NCBI GenBank assembly: GCA_017599285.1
Contig: JAGFXX010000001.1
Location: 1,488,001-1,552,000 of the forward strand
Direction: 5' to 3'
Length of the DNA stretch: 64,000 nt
Origin: Cereibacter azotoformans
GTDB lineage: Bacteria; Pseudomonadota; Alphaproteobacteria; Rhodobacterales; Rhodobacteraceae
Below, in pieces: positions 55,903-64,000 of the stretch. The notes beneath the pieces are model-generated. The model was not told where the DNA came from, ran no database searches, and worked only from the letters and a program-made list of their open reading frames with translations. The first letter of the stretch is position 1. The number at the start of each line of letters is the position of its first letter. The position numbers were made by a program, and so were the translations under genes.

Positions 55903-57087
55903 ATGAAGAAGCTGCTTCTGGCCGGAACGGCTACCGTGGCGCTTGCCGGTGCCGCCTCGGCACAGGATGTCAAGCTCGGCATCATCCTGGGCTTCACCGG
56001 CCCGCTCGAATCGATCACGCCCAGCATGGCTGCGGGTGCGGAGCTTGCGGTCAACGAGGTGAATGCGGCGGGCACGCTGCTCGATGGCGCGCAGGTGACG
56101 GTGGTGCGGGCGGACTCGACCTGCGTCGATGCGGCGGCGGCAACGGCTGCGGCCGAACGTCTCGTGACCTCGGACAAGGTGCAGGGCATCATGGGCGCCG
56201 ACTGCTCGGGCGTGACCGGGGCGGTGCTGCAGAACGTCGCCCGTCCGAACGGCGTCGTGATGATCTCGCCCTCGGCCACCTCGCCCGCGCTGTCGGAAGC
56301 CGAGGATGACGGGCTGTTCTTCCGCACCGCGCCCTCCGATGCCCGCCAGGGCGAGGTGATCGCCGAGATTCTGCAGGAACGCGGCATGGGCTCCGTCGCG
56401 ATCACCTACACCAACAACGACTACGGCAAGGGGCTGGCGGACTCGATCCAGGCGGCCTTCGAGAAGGCCGGCGGCACGGTCACGATCTCGGCCGCGCACG
56501 AGGACGGCAAGGCCGACTATTCGGCCGAGGTCGCGGCGCTGGCGGCGGCGGGCGGCGACATGCTGGTCGTGGCGGGCTATGTCGATCAGGGCGGCAAGGG
56601 CGTGATCCAGGGCGCGCTCGACACCGGCGCCTTCGAGACCTTCTTCCTGCCGGACGGCATGTATGGCGACTCGCTCGTGCAGGCCATCGGCTCGTCGCTC
56701 GACGGCTCGTTCGGCACCGTGCCGGGCACCGACAGCGAAGGTGCGACGAAGATTCTCGACATGGCGAAGGAAGCGGGCTTCGACGGCACCTCCTCCTATG
56801 TGGGCGAGAGCTACGACGCGGCCTCGCTGATCCTACTCGCCATGCAGGCGGCGGGCTCGTCCGCACCGGCCGACTACAAGGCCAAGATCGAGGAAGTGGC
56901 GAACGCGCCTGGGGAAAAGATCTATCCTGGCGATCTGGCCAAGGCGATCGAACTGCTCAAGGCGGGCACCGACATCGACTATGTGGGCGCCACCAGCGTC
57001 GAACTGATCGGCCCCGGCGAAAGCGCGGGCAGCTTCCGCGAATATACCGTCAAGGACGGTCAGTTCGTCACGGACCGCTTCCGCTAA
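55903..57087 (+). CDS. livK: Branched-chain amino acid-type ABC substrate-binding protein
   Basis: A 394-residue periplasmic binding protein of the LivK/Leu-Ile-Val family with a cleavable signal peptide (MKKLLLAGTATVALAGAASAQ-like, cut after about residue 20). Features include KLGIILGFTGPLESITPSMA and an AYE/SYD-type GESYDAASLILLA near the end. The ligand may be another amino acid or amide rather than Leu/Ile/Val. First gene of a five-gene transporter operon, separated from the ATPase genes by a hairpin. Confidence 0.9.
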   Translation: MKKLLLAGTATVALAGAASAQDVKLGIILGFTGPLESITPSMAAGAELAVNEVNAAGTLLDGAQVTVVRADSTCVDAAAATAAAERLVTSDKVQGIMGADCSGVTGAVLQNVARPNGVVMISPSATSPALSEAEDDGLFFRTAPSDARQGEVIAEILQERGMGSVAITYTNNDYGKGLADSIQAAFEKAGGTVTISAAHEDGKADYSAEVAALAAAGGDMLVVAGYVDQGGKGVIQGALDTGAFETFFLPDGMYGDSLVQAIGSSLDGSFGTVPGTDSEGATKILDMAKEAGFDGTSSYVGESYDAASLILLAMQAAGSSAPADYKAKIEEVANAPGEKIYPGDLAKAIELLKAGTDIDYVGATSVELIGPGESAGSFREYTVKDGQFVTDRFR

Positions 57088-57113
57088 GGCAGGCGAACGT
57101 ATAAGGGACCGGG

Positions 57114-57151
57114 ACGGCCCGGGGCGCGCGAGAGGGTGCGCCTTGGGCCGT
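57114..57151 (+). terminator. Attenuator-like hairpin between livK and livG
   Basis: ACGGCCC (57114-57120) pairs with GGGCCGT (57145-57151), with an inner GGCGC/GCGCC stem (57123-57127, 57138-57142). No T run follows. It probably stabilises the livK message and lowers expression of the membrane genes, as in many ABC operons. Confidence 0.55.
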
Positions 57152-57215
57152 TGCCATTAAGAAGAACGGACCCGGCGGTGCGGGAGGGCGCGGATCGGCG
57201 GGCAAAGGGGAAAGC

Positions 57216-57998
57216 ATGATAGCAGTCGAGAACCTGCACAGGCACTTCGGCGGATTCCGCGCCGTGGACGGCGCCTCGCTGCAGATCGCCACCGGCTCGA
57301 TCACCGGGCTGATCGGACCGAACGGGGCGGGCAAGACCACGCTCTTCAACGTGATCGCCGGGCGGCTGAAGCCGACCTCGGGCCGCGTCACGATGGACGG
57401 CGAGGAGATCACCGGCCTGCCGCCGCACGAACTGTTTCACAAGGGCCTTCTGCGCACCTTTCAGATCGCGCACGAGTTCGGCTCGATGAGCGTGCGGGAA
57501 AATCTCATGATGGTTCCGGCCCGGCAGTCCGGCGAGACGCTGTGGAACGCCTGGTTCCGGCGGGGCGCGGTGGAGGCCGAAGAGCGGCGCCTGCGCGACA
57601 AGGCCGACGAGGTGCTGGAGTTCCTGACGATCTCGCATCTCGCCGACGAGAAGGCCGCCAACATCTCGGGCGGGCAGAAGAAGCTCCTGGAGCTTGGCCG
57701 CACCATGATGGTGGATGCCAAGATCGTGTTCCTCGACGAGGTGGGCGCGGGCGTGAACCGGACACTTCTCAACACGATCGGCGACGCCATCGTGCGGTTG
57801 AACGAGGAGCGCGGCTATACGTTCTGCGTGATCGAGCACGACATGGATTTCATCGCCCGCCTCTGCAACCCGGTCATCTGCATGGCCGAGGGCAAGGTCC
57901 TGGCGGAAGGCACGGTCGAGGAAGTGAAGAATGACGAGCGGGTGATCGAGGCCTATCTCGGCACCGGCCTCAAGAACAAGGTGGCGGGTCATGCGTGA
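57216..57998 (+). CDS. livG: Branched-chain amino acid ABC transporter ATPase LivG
   Basis: A 260-residue ATPase with Walker A GPNGAGKTT near residue 34, the LivG-type insert after RTFQIAHEF, signature NISGGQKKLLELG near 150 and Walker B IVFLDEVGAGVN (EVGAG in place of the common EPTAG). An AAAGGGGAAAG ribosome region precedes the ATG. Second gene of the operon. Confidence 0.93.
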   Translation: MIAVENLHRHFGGFRAVDGASLQIATGSITGLIGPNGAGKTTLFNVIAGRLKPTSGRVTMDGEEITGLPPHELFHKGLLRTFQIAHEFGSMSVRENLMMVPARQSGETLWNAWFRRGAVEAEERRLRDKADEVLEFLTISHLADEKAANISGGQKKLLELGRTMMVDAKIVFLDEVGAGVNRTLLNTIGDAIVRLNEERGYTFCVIEHDMDFIARLCNPVICMAEGKVLAEGTVEEVKNDERVIEAYLGTGLKNKVAGHA

Positions 57999-58011
57999 GA
58001 CCTCCGGCGTG

Positions 58012-58099
58012 GTGCGGGAGGCCGCTGTCGGAGCCTCCGGCGGGGATATTTGTGCCAGAATGAAGGGGCACGCCCGTGCGGGAGGCCGCCGTGGCTGAG
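58012..58099 (+). repeat. Duplicated livF leader around a short Rhodobacter-type intergenic repeat
   Basis: GTGCGGGAGGCCGC occurs at 58012-58025 and again at 58076-58089; the following bases are also similar. Between them lies GCCTCCGGCGGGGATATT-TGTGCCAGAATGAAG (58033-58065), a sequence type I recall as a recurring intergenic repeat in Rhodobacterales. The second copy supplies the ribosome site of livF. Insertion of the repeat with duplication of its target is one explanation. Confidence 0.5.
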
Positions 58100-58801
58100 C
58101 CCTTCCTCATCGGCGAGAACATGACGGGCGGCTATGGCGCCGCCGACATCCTGCACGGCTGCACGCTGGCCGTGGAGAAGGGCCAGATCGCGGTGATCGT
58201 GGGGCCGAACGGCGCGGGCAAGTCCACCGCCATGAAGGCGGTCTTCGGGATGCTGAAGCTGCGCGCGGGCCATGTGCGGCTTGATGGCGAGGATATCACC
58301 GCGCTCTCGCCGCAGGCGCGCGTGGCCAAGGGGATGGCCTTCGTGCCCCAGACCCACAACATCTTCACCTCGATGACGGTCGAGGAGAACCTCGAGATGG
58401 GCGCCTTCCTGCGCCGCGACGACATCCGGGGCACCATGGAGCAGGTCTATGGCCTGTTCCCGATCCTCAAGCAGAAGCGCCGCCAGCCGGCGGGAGAGCT
58501 TTCGGGCGGCCAGCGCCAGCAGGTGGCCGTGGGCCGCGCGCTGATGACCCAGCCCAAGGTGCTGATGCTGGACGAGCCCACGGCCGGCGTCTCGCCGATC
58601 GTGATGGACGAGCTGTTCGACCGCATCATCGAGGTCGCCCGCACCGGCATCTCGATCCTGATGGTCGAGCAGAACGCCCGGCAGGCGCTGATGATCGCCG
58701 ACCGCGGCTATGTGCTCGTGCAGGGCGCCAACCGATTCACCGACACGGGGCCCGCGCTGATGGCCGACCCCGAGGTCCGCCGTTCCTTCCTCGGAGGCTG
58801 A
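58091..58801 (+). CDS. livF: Branched-chain amino acid ABC transporter ATPase LivF
   Basis: A 236-residue ATPase with Walker A GPNGAGKST near residue 37, Q-loop FVPQTHNIF, signature ELSGGQRQQVAVG near 138 and Walker B VLMLDEPTAGVSP. I chose the GTG at 58091 because GGAGG lies at 58081-58085; an upstream in-frame GTG at 58076 is an alternative that would add five residues. LivH follows after three bases. Confidence 0.9.
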   Translation: MAEPFLIGENMTGGYGAADILHGCTLAVEKGQIAVIVGPNGAGKSTAMKAVFGMLKLRAGHVRLDGEDITALSPQARVAKGMAFVPQTHNIFTSMTVEENLEMGAFLRRDDIRGTMEQVYGLFPILKQKRRQPAGELSGGQRQQVAVGRALMTQPKVLMLDEPTAGVSPIVMDELFDRIIEVARTGISILMVEQNARQALMIADRGYVLVQGANRFTDTGPALMADPEVRRSFLGG

Positions 58802-58804
58802 CGC

Positions 58805-59815
58805 ATGGACATCCTGAACGCTCTTGTGGCCTTCCTCAATTTCGTCTTCGTGCCGGGCCTGGCCTACGGGGCGCAGCTGGCGCTGGGTGCGCTCGGCGTC
58901 ACGCTGATCTATGGCATCCTGCGCTTTTCCAATTTCGCCCACGGCGACACGATGGCCTTCGGCACCATGGTGACGATCCTTGGCACCTGGGGCCTGCAAG
59001 CGGCGGGCGTGAGCGCGGGGCCGCTGCCCACGGCGCTCCTGGCCCTGCCGCTCGGCATTGCGGTGACGGCGGCGCTGGTGCTGGGCACCGACCGCGCGGT
59101 CTATCGCTTCTACCGCAGGCAGAAGGCGGCGCCGACCATCCTCGTCATCGTCTCGCTGGGCGTGATGTTCGTGATGAACGGGATCGTGCGCTTCATCATC
59201 GGTGTCGAGGAGATCGGCTTCACCGACGGCGAGCGGTTCCTGATCACCGCCGGCGACTTCCGCAACATGACGGGCCTTTCGGAGGGGCTGGCCATCCGGA
59301 CCACGCAGGCGATCACCGTCGTGACGGCCGTCATCGTGGTGGCCGCGCTCTTCTGGTTCCTGAACCGCACCCGCACCGGCAAGTCCATGCGCGCCTTTTC
59401 CGACAACGAGGATCTGGCGCTGCTCTCGGGCATCAACCCCGAGCGGGTCGTGGCCGTGACCTGGATCCTGGCGGCGGCGCTGGCGACGACGGCGGGCGTG
59501 CTTTACGGGCTCGACAAGAGCTTCAAGGCCTTCACCTACTTCCAGCTCCTGCTGCCGATCTTCGCCTCGGCGATCGTGGGCGGGCTTGGAAGCCCGATCG
59601 GCGCGATCGCGGGCGGCTTCGTCATCGCCTTCTCGGAGGTGACGGTGACCTACGCCTGGAAGAAGGTGGCGACCTACCTCTTGCCCGACGCGCTGGCGCC
59701 CGACGGGCTCGTGCAGCTCATGTCCACCGACTACAAGTTCGCGGTGAGCTTTGCCATCCTGATCATCGTGCTGCTGTTCATGCCCACCGGGCTCTTCAAG
59801 GGGAAATCGGTATGA
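58805..59815 (+). CDS. livH: Branched-chain amino acid ABC transporter permease LivH
   Basis: A 336-residue BPD_transp_2 permease with about eight membrane helices. ALGVTLIYGILRFSNFAHGD near residue 28 is the LivH hallmark, and a GSPIGAIAGGFVIAF segment near 260 is also typical. Its stop overlaps the livM start by four bases. Confidence 0.93.
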   Translation: MDILNALVAFLNFVFVPGLAYGAQLALGALGVTLIYGILRFSNFAHGDTMAFGTMVTILGTWGLQAAGVSAGPLPTALLALPLGIAVTAALVLGTDRAVYRFYRRQKAAPTILVIVSLGVMFVMNGIVRFIIGVEEIGFTDGERFLITAGDFRNMTGLSEGLAIRTTQAITVVTAVIVVAALFWFLNRTRTGKSMRAFSDNEDLALLSGINPERVVAVTWILAAALATTAGVLYGLDKSFKAFTYFQLLLPIFASAIVGGLGSPIGAIAGGFVIAFSEVTVTYAWKKVATYLLPDALAPDGLVQLMSTDYKFAVSFAILIIVLLFMPTGLFKGKSV

Positions 59816-61107
59816 ACCGCAACCTCCTTCTCTTTGCCTTCGTGGCGCTGCTCTTCATCGCGACGGGGATGCTGCAGAGCTGGAACTCGGCGCTCGGCAT
59901 CCTGAACATGGCGCTGATCTCGGCGATCATGGCGCTCGGCGTGAACATGCAGTGGGGCTATGCCGGCCTCTTCAACGTCGGCGTGATGGGGTTCGTGGCG
60001 CTCGGCGGGCTTGCGGTGGTGCTGACGGCAGCGCAGCCCGTGCCGGGCGCGTTTGCGGCCGGCGGCTGGGCGATCCTCGGCGCGCTGGCGCTGGCGGCGG
60101 CCACCCTCGCCGCGGCGGTCGCGATCTGGCGCCGCATGCGGGCCGGCTGGACGCGGACACTGACGCTGCTGGCCGTTCTGATCGGCGGCTTCTTCGCCTT
60201 CCGCGCGCTCTTCGACCCGGCCGTGGCGGCGATCGAGGCGATCAATCCGGCCCTGACCGGCAATATCGGCGGCCTCGGACTTCCGGTGCTGCTGGCCTGG
60301 CCGGCCGGGGGCCTTCTGGCCGCCATCGCCGCCTGGGCGATCGGCAAGACGGCGCTGGGGCTCCGCTCGGACTATCTCGCCATCGCCACGCTGGGCATTG
60401 CCGAGATCATCATCGCCGTGATGAAGAACGAGGACTGGCTGGCCCGCGGGGTCAAGAACATGATCTCGCTGCCGCGGCCGGTGCCCTACGAGGTCGATCT
60501 GCAACGCAGCGCCGCGTTCGTCTCCTGGGCGCAGGGCTGGGGCTTCGATCCGGTGACCGCCTCGGCCATCGTGGTCAAGCTCTGCTATGCGGCGCTGTTC
60601 GTGGCCGTCCTGGCCATCATCATCACCCTGTCCGAACTCGCGCTGAGGTCTCCCTGGGGGCGGATGATGCGCGCAATCCGCGACAACGAGGTGGCCGCCG
60701 CCGCCATGGGCAAGAACGTCACCCGGCGGCACCTGCAGATCTTCGTGCTGGGCGCGGCGGTGATCGGCATTGCCGGCGCCATGATGACGACGCTCGACAG
60801 CCAGCTCACGCCGGGCACCTACAACCCGCTGCGCTTCACCTTCCTGGTCTGGGTGATGGTGATCGTCGGCGGGTCGGGCTCGAACTGGGGCGCGGTGCTG
60901 GGCGGCTTCCTGATCTGGTGGCTGTGGGTGATGGTCGAGCCGATCGGCCTTGCGGTCATGGGCGCGGTGACGGCCGGCATGGCCGACGGTTCCTGGCTGA
61001 AGGTCCATCTGCAGGACTCCGCGGCGCACATGCGGCTGCTGACGATGGGGCTGATCCTGCTGATCGTGCTGCGCTTCTCGCCGCGCGGGCTGATCCCCGG
61101 GCGCTGA
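59812..61107 (+). CDS. livM: Branched-chain amino acid ABC transporter permease LivM
   Basis: A 431-residue permease with about ten helices, including MALGVNMQWGYAGLFNVGVMGF near residue 42 (its LivM hallmark GYAGLFNVG) and GLRSDYLAIATLGIAEI near 182. It is longer than average because of an extra hydrophobic stretch between about residues 75 and 150. Start ATG at 59812 overlaps livH. Last transporter gene of the operon. Confidence 0.92.
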   Translation: MNRNLLLFAFVALLFIATGMLQSWNSALGILNMALISAIMALGVNMQWGYAGLFNVGVMGFVALGGLAVVLTAAQPVPGAFAAGGWAILGALALAAATLAAAVAIWRRMRAGWTRTLTLLAVLIGGFFAFRALFDPAVAAIEAINPALTGNIGGLGLPVLLAWPAGGLLAAIAAWAIGKTALGLRSDYLAIATLGIAEIIIAVMKNEDWLARGVKNMISLPRPVPYEVDLQRSAAFVSWAQGWGFDPVTASAIVVKLCYAALFVAVLAIIITLSELALRSPWGRMMRAIRDNEVAAAAMGKNVTRRHLQIFVLGAAVIGIAGAMMTTLDSQLTPGTYNPLRFTFLVWVMVIVGGSGSNWGAVLGGFLIWWLWVMVEPIGLAVMGAVTAGMADGSWLKVHLQDSAAHMRLLTMGLILLIVLRFSPRGLIPGR

Positions 61108-61108
61108 A

Positions 61109-61711
61109 GTGGCGCCCCCTGCTCCCGTCGTGCTGTTGCTGGCGGCGGGGGCCTCGCGCCGCATGAGGGGTGCGGACAAGCTGCTGGAGCCGGTGGGGGG
61201 CGTGCCCCTCCTCCGCCTCCAGGCAGCCAGGGCGCTGGAGGCCGGACTGCCGCTGGTCGTGACGCTGCCGCCCGACCGCCCGGCCCGTGTGGCGGCTCTC
61301 GACGGGCTCGACCTGATCCGCGTGACGGTCGCCGACACCGCAAGCGGCCTCTCGGCCTCGATCCGGGCGGGCCTCGGGGCGGTGCCGGAGGGACGTGCGG
61401 TGCTGATCCTTCTGGCCGACCTGCCCGAGATCGAGGCGTCCGATCTTGCCGCACTCGCCGCCCTCCACCATCAGGCGCCCGCCGCGATCCTTCGTGCGAC
61501 CTCGGCCGACGGGCGCCCCGGCCATCCGATCCTCTTCCCGGCCGATCTTCGCGCCGACCTGCTGGCGCTGGAGGGCGACGCGGGGGCGCGGACCCTCCTG
61601 AGGCGCGAGGCGGCCCGGGTGCGCCCTGTCGCGCTGGAGGCCGCGCGCGCCATCACCGATCTGGACACCCCGGAAGACTGGGCGGCCTGGCGGGCCCGGA
61701 CAGGCCGCTGA
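61109..61711 (+). CDS. MobA-like NTP transferase (molybdenum cofactor cytidylyltransferase type)
   Basis: A 200-residue nucleotidyltransferase with the nucleotide-binding LLLAAGASRRMRGADKLL at about residues 9-26 and LADLPEI near 102, as in MocA/MobA-type enzymes that add CMP or GMP to molybdopterin. The start is a GTG one base after the livM stop, so it is probably read from the same transcript, though its role has no obvious link to amino acid uptake. No molybdoenzyme gene is in view. Confidence 0.8.
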   Translation: MAPPAPVVLLLAAGASRRMRGADKLLEPVGGVPLLRLQAARALEAGLPLVVTLPPDRPARVAALDGLDLIRVTVADTASGLSASIRAGLGAVPEGRAVLILLADLPEIEASDLAALAALHHQAPAAILRATSADGRPGHPILFPADLRADLLALEGDAGARTLLRREAARVRPVALEAARAITDLDTPEDWAAWRARTGR

Positions 61712-61730
61712 GACCAGATTGGCCGGAATC

Positions 61731-61760
61731 GGAAAGGGGCTCCCGGAGGAGCCCCTTTCC
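61731..61760. terminator. Strong bidirectional terminator
   Basis: A perfect 13-pair stem: GGAAAGGGGCTCC (61731-61743), loop CGGA, GGAGCCCCTTTCC (61748-61760). It lies between two converging genes and has A/T-containing bases at the stem foot on both sides, so it can serve the MobA-like gene and the Hint gene. Confidence 0.8.
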
Positions 61761-61804
61761 GCATCGGCCTGCCTTGGGGGGGTGCCGTGCCGATGCCTTG
61801 CCTG

Positions 61805-62428
61805 TCAGCGGGTCAGGGCGGCTTCCCTGTCCGGGACGAGAACGGGGCGCGCCCTGCCAAAGGCGGCCAGTCCGTCGCTGCTGCGCAGGCTGGGGAAAAG
61901 TTCGAGCAGTTCGGTGCGTTGCGCGTTGCCCATCCCGTGGATGAGCCGCTCGGTCGGCTGGAAGCTCTCGCACCAGGCGCCGTTGGCAAGCACCACCTCA
62001 TGCCGGTCGAACATGATGTGGATGTAGGTCGTGCCGCCACAGTCCACCTCGCGGATCCCCCGCGGGCCGACGAGGTGCTTGGCCGCAACCAGCGCCTCGG
62101 GCTCGTCGAAATGGATGTGCGTCCGATCGCGGGTGACCAGCAGACGGTGGTTCGGGCTGACCATCATGTCGCGGTCGGGCAGGTCCTGTCCGAGGCTCCC
62201 TTTCTCGACCAGCACGGGTCTGAGGTGCGGATGGGCCAGAAGCAGCGCGTGATCGAGCCGGCGGCGGCTGATCCAGCGGATGGGCTGGATCCCGTTGTCG
62301 CGGCTGATGACACGGTCGCCGACGGCGAGTTCTTCCACCGCCACCTCTCCCCGTGGCGTGGCGATCAGCGTGCCCGGCGTGAAGCAGGCAACAACGACCG
62401 TGCCGGATTGGGACCTGGATTCACTCAT
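61805..62428 (-). CDS. Free-standing Hint (Hedgehog/intein) domain protein
   Basis: A 207-residue protein consisting almost only of a Hint_2 domain. The domain opens at Cys16 in ACFTPGTLIATPRGEVAVEE with LAVGDRVISRDN following, has a block with SPNHRLLV (the intein-like TxxH equivalent) and ends in a conserved His/Trp/Glu segment (NGAWCESFQPTERLIHGMG). Only about 15 residues precede the splice-type Cys. In Rhodobacteraceae such domains usually sit at the end of secreted proteins; here it is alone. Start ATG at 62428; the frame is open 38 codons further without similarity. Confidence 0.8.
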   Translation of the reverse strand: MSESRSQSGTVVVACFTPGTLIATPRGEVAVEELAVGDRVISRDNGIQPIRWISRRRLDHALLLAHPHLRPVLVEKGSLGQDLPDRDMMVSPNHRLLVTRDRTHIHFDEPEALVAAKHLVGPRGIREVDCGGTTYIHIMFDRHEVVLANGAWCESFQPTERLIHGMGNAQRTELLELFPSLRSSDGLAAFGRARPVLVPDREAALTR

Positions 62429-63066
62429 GACACGCGATGCTCCGATACACCTCCAGCGCCTTTTCGCCGCCCGAAAGGGCCGGGTGATGCGGACCGGAAG
62501 CCATCGGCTTCTGCTCCGGGCGTGGCTCACCGGAGCCGGCATGGCGCAATCTGAAATCCAACATTCTCAAAATGGGTCCGGCTTCTCGAGCCGCGCCTGA
62601 AACTCCCGATCCGCACCCCGACCGATGGCCGACTGTCGCCGCCGCGAGGTCCGATCCCGCCAAGCCGGGACAGGAAAAACGTAGCGGCCTCCGCGGCTTG
62701 CACAAAGGGAAAAGCGAAGGTCGGCTCGGCTGCGGGCTCCCGCGGAGCCTCGTGGCGAGGCGTTTCGCTGCAATTGCACAACCGCCAATGGCAAAATGTC
62801 ACGCACTCGCCCGAAGGCTGGGAACACTCCCCTGCGCAGGATTGCACCAACCGAAGAAGGCGCTTGGCCTGTCCACCTTCCCCGGCGCCCCTGGCCGATC
62901 GGCGCTTCGGCATCAAGAACTGCAACCGCAGCTCGCAAGATCGCGCGCGCACCGCCCTGGATGCAGACGAAAGAGGCGGATCACCCTGAGGTTGCGCGCC
63001 CGGCGTTGGGCGCGATTCGTGGCCACGCCGGCAGCGCGCATGATGGGTTGAGAACAAACCGGGATC
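62429..63066. other. Gap between the Hint gene and tRNA-Leu
   Basis: No convincing gene is visible in 638 bases on either strand: the open frames are Arg/Ser/Pro-rich and lack ribosome sites. It may hold the promoters of the tRNA and of the Hint gene. I saw no integrase fragment or copy of the tRNA end that would mark an attachment site. Confidence 0.4.
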
Positions 63067-63150
63067 TGGTGCGGCTGGTCGGACTCGAACCGACACTCCG
63101 TGAGGAAAGGGTGTTTGAGACCCCCGCGTCTACCATTCCGCCACAACCGC
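63067..63150 (-). tRNA. tRNA-Leu (anticodon CAA)
   Basis: The minus strand gives an 84-base tRNA with encoded CCA. The acceptor GCGGTTG pairs with CAGCCGC, the anticodon loop is CTCAAAC with anticodon CAA (reads UUG), a long variable arm marks the class II tRNA, and GGTTCGAGTCC forms the T arm and loop. Confidence 0.95.
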
Positions 63151-63256
63151 ACGCGGGTCCGTTTAGCCTGCGCCCTCGCCCACGTCAATGTGGCGGTCCG
63201 GAGCCGCGATCAAGGGGTGCCAGCCCCCCCCGGCAGGCTGCGAACGTCGCGCACGG

Positions 63257-64000
63257 TCAGAGGCGGTCGGCGCCGAAGCTGTCGCAATCCACCAGCCTGC
63301 CAGAGCCGTAGCCCCTCTCGAACCAGCGCATCCGCTGCTCGGAGGTGCCGTGGGTGAAGGTGTGGGGCATCGGCACCCGCCCCGCCGCGCGCTGGAGCGT
63401 GTCGTCGCCGATCCGGCGCGCCGCGTTGATGGCCTCTTCGATGTCCCCCGGCTCAAGGCTGCCGAACTGCGCCTCGGCATGGCGGGCCCATATGCCCGAG
63501 AAGCAGTCGGCCTGCAGCTCGATCCGAACCGAGATCGCGTTGCTCTCGGCCTCGCCGACGCGGGCGCGCAGGGCGTTGGCCTCGTCGAGGATGCCCAGTT
63601 CGTTCTGCACATGATGCCCGATTTCATGCGCCACGACATAGGCGGCCGCAAAGTCGCCGCTGGCGCCCAACTGCCGCTCCATGGTCGCGAAGAAGGCGGT
63701 GTCGAGATAGGCCTTGCGGTCGAGCGGGCAGTAGAACGGGCCGGTCGCCCCGTTCGCCCCGCCACAGGGCGAGCCGGTGGCCTGAGAGAACAGCACCAGC
63801 ACCGGCGGCCGGTAACGGGCATCGAGCTGGTCGGCGAAAACCTGGGCCCAGACCTCCTCGGTGTCGGCGAGCGTCACCGAGACGAACTCCGCCGCCTCCT
63901 GATCCGCGGCCGAAAGTTCCCGCGGGGCCTGCGACCCCGTGGTGCCCTCGAGCAAGGGCGTGACATCGACGCCGAGCGCCCAACCGATCAGGAGCACCGC
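63257..64000 (-). CDS. Neutral zinc metallopeptidase, YpfJ/KPN_02809 family (partial)
   Basis: The C-terminal 247 codons are in the window and the N-terminus lies beyond the right edge. The zinc-binding VVAHEIGHHVQN is near the middle, with the third ligand likely in the ELQADCFSGIWA segment. PCGGANGATGPFYCPLDRKAYLD upstream contains the family core FYCP. These are membrane-anchored or exported proteins of unknown substrate. It is transcribed towards tRNA-Leu. Confidence 0.92.
   Translation of the reverse strand, partial: AVLLIGWALGVDVTPLLEGTTGSQAPRELSAADQEAAEFVSVTLADTEEVWAQVFADQLDARYRPPVLVLFSQATGSPCGGANGATGPFYCPLDRKAYLDTAFFATMERQLGASGDFAAAYVVAHEIGHHVQNELGILDEANALRARVGEAESNAISVRIELQADCFSGIWARHAEAQFGSLEPGDIEEAINAARRIGDDTLQRAAGRVPMPHTFTHGTSEQRMRWFERGYGSGRLVDCDSFGADRL

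Noticed and set aside
62429..63150. Genomic island attachment site at tRNA-Leu
   Set aside because: No integrase and no second copy of the tRNA 3' end were seen next to it in the window.

Overview
The window looks like chromosome of a purple non-sulfur alphaproteobacterium very close to Cereibacter (Rhodobacter) sphaeroides. The sequence is GC-rich throughout. The cellulose synthase subunit has 788 residues, and its catalytic residues fall at the positions I recall for the crystallised R. sphaeroides BcsA. The nitric oxide genes carry the TTGCG-N4-CACAA operator described for R. sphaeroides NnrR. A FdVI-type ferredoxin, a B12-dependent ribonucleotide reductase and alphaproteobacterial LexA-box grammar (GTTC-N7-GTTC) fit the same group. 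These links come from memory of the families, not from a database search.

Layout. (1) 1-5861 is a nitric oxide module: norCBQD on the minus strand (norD runs off the left edge), a small CPGC redox-disulfide protein, the regulator nnrR and the membrane protein nnrS. Two identical-consensus NnrR boxes sit in the two divergent promoter regions. (2) 5997-17506 is a cellulose and c-di-GMP module: a GAF-GGDEF cyclase, the minus-strand operon bcsN-bcsA-bcsB-bcsZ-TPR, and a GAF/PAS-GGDEF-EAL protein. BcsA has a PilZ domain, so flanking genes that could make and break c-di-GMP make functional sense. (3) 17516-21068 holds a phosphoesterase/lipid-kinase pair, a methyltransferase and an AI-2E-type permease. 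(4) 21255-32828 carries a nucleoside ABC transporter with a cytosine-deaminase-like amidohydrolase, then a polyamine/iron-type ABC transporter, an unknown protein and an aldo/keto reductase. (5) 32916-34110 has ferredoxin fdxE and a perfect LexA box in front of a stump of the error-prone polymerase DnaE2.

(6) About 34200-44850 is an insertion-sequence scrapyard. It contains two IS110-type elements, a broken IS5 end, an IS21 whose istB is fused in frame to a beheaded ISL3 transposase, an IS3-type element with a frameshifted orfA, another IS3 remnant with an amber codon, and an IS66 with truncated tnpC. (7) 44852-55656 returns to housekeeping genes: a SleB-like hydrolase, nrdJ, a Fur/Mur regulator, an EamA exporter, enolase, anmK and tyrS. 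Between enolase and anmK lies a 51-codon gene with a TTG start whose N-terminal half matches the lasso-peptide leader motif exactly and whose C-terminal half is Gly/His/Arg-rich. (8) 55903-64000 holds a complete branched-chain amino acid ABC operon (livKGFHM), a MobA-like nucleotidyltransferase, a free-standing Hint-domain protein, tRNA-Leu(CAA) and a zinc metallopeptidase running off the right edge.

The most interesting items are the orphan RiPP-like precursor at 52771-52926, the SOS-box/DnaE2 remnant at 33341-33850, and a conserved non-coding block shared by the two IS110-type elements, which may be part of their guide (bridge/seek) RNA.
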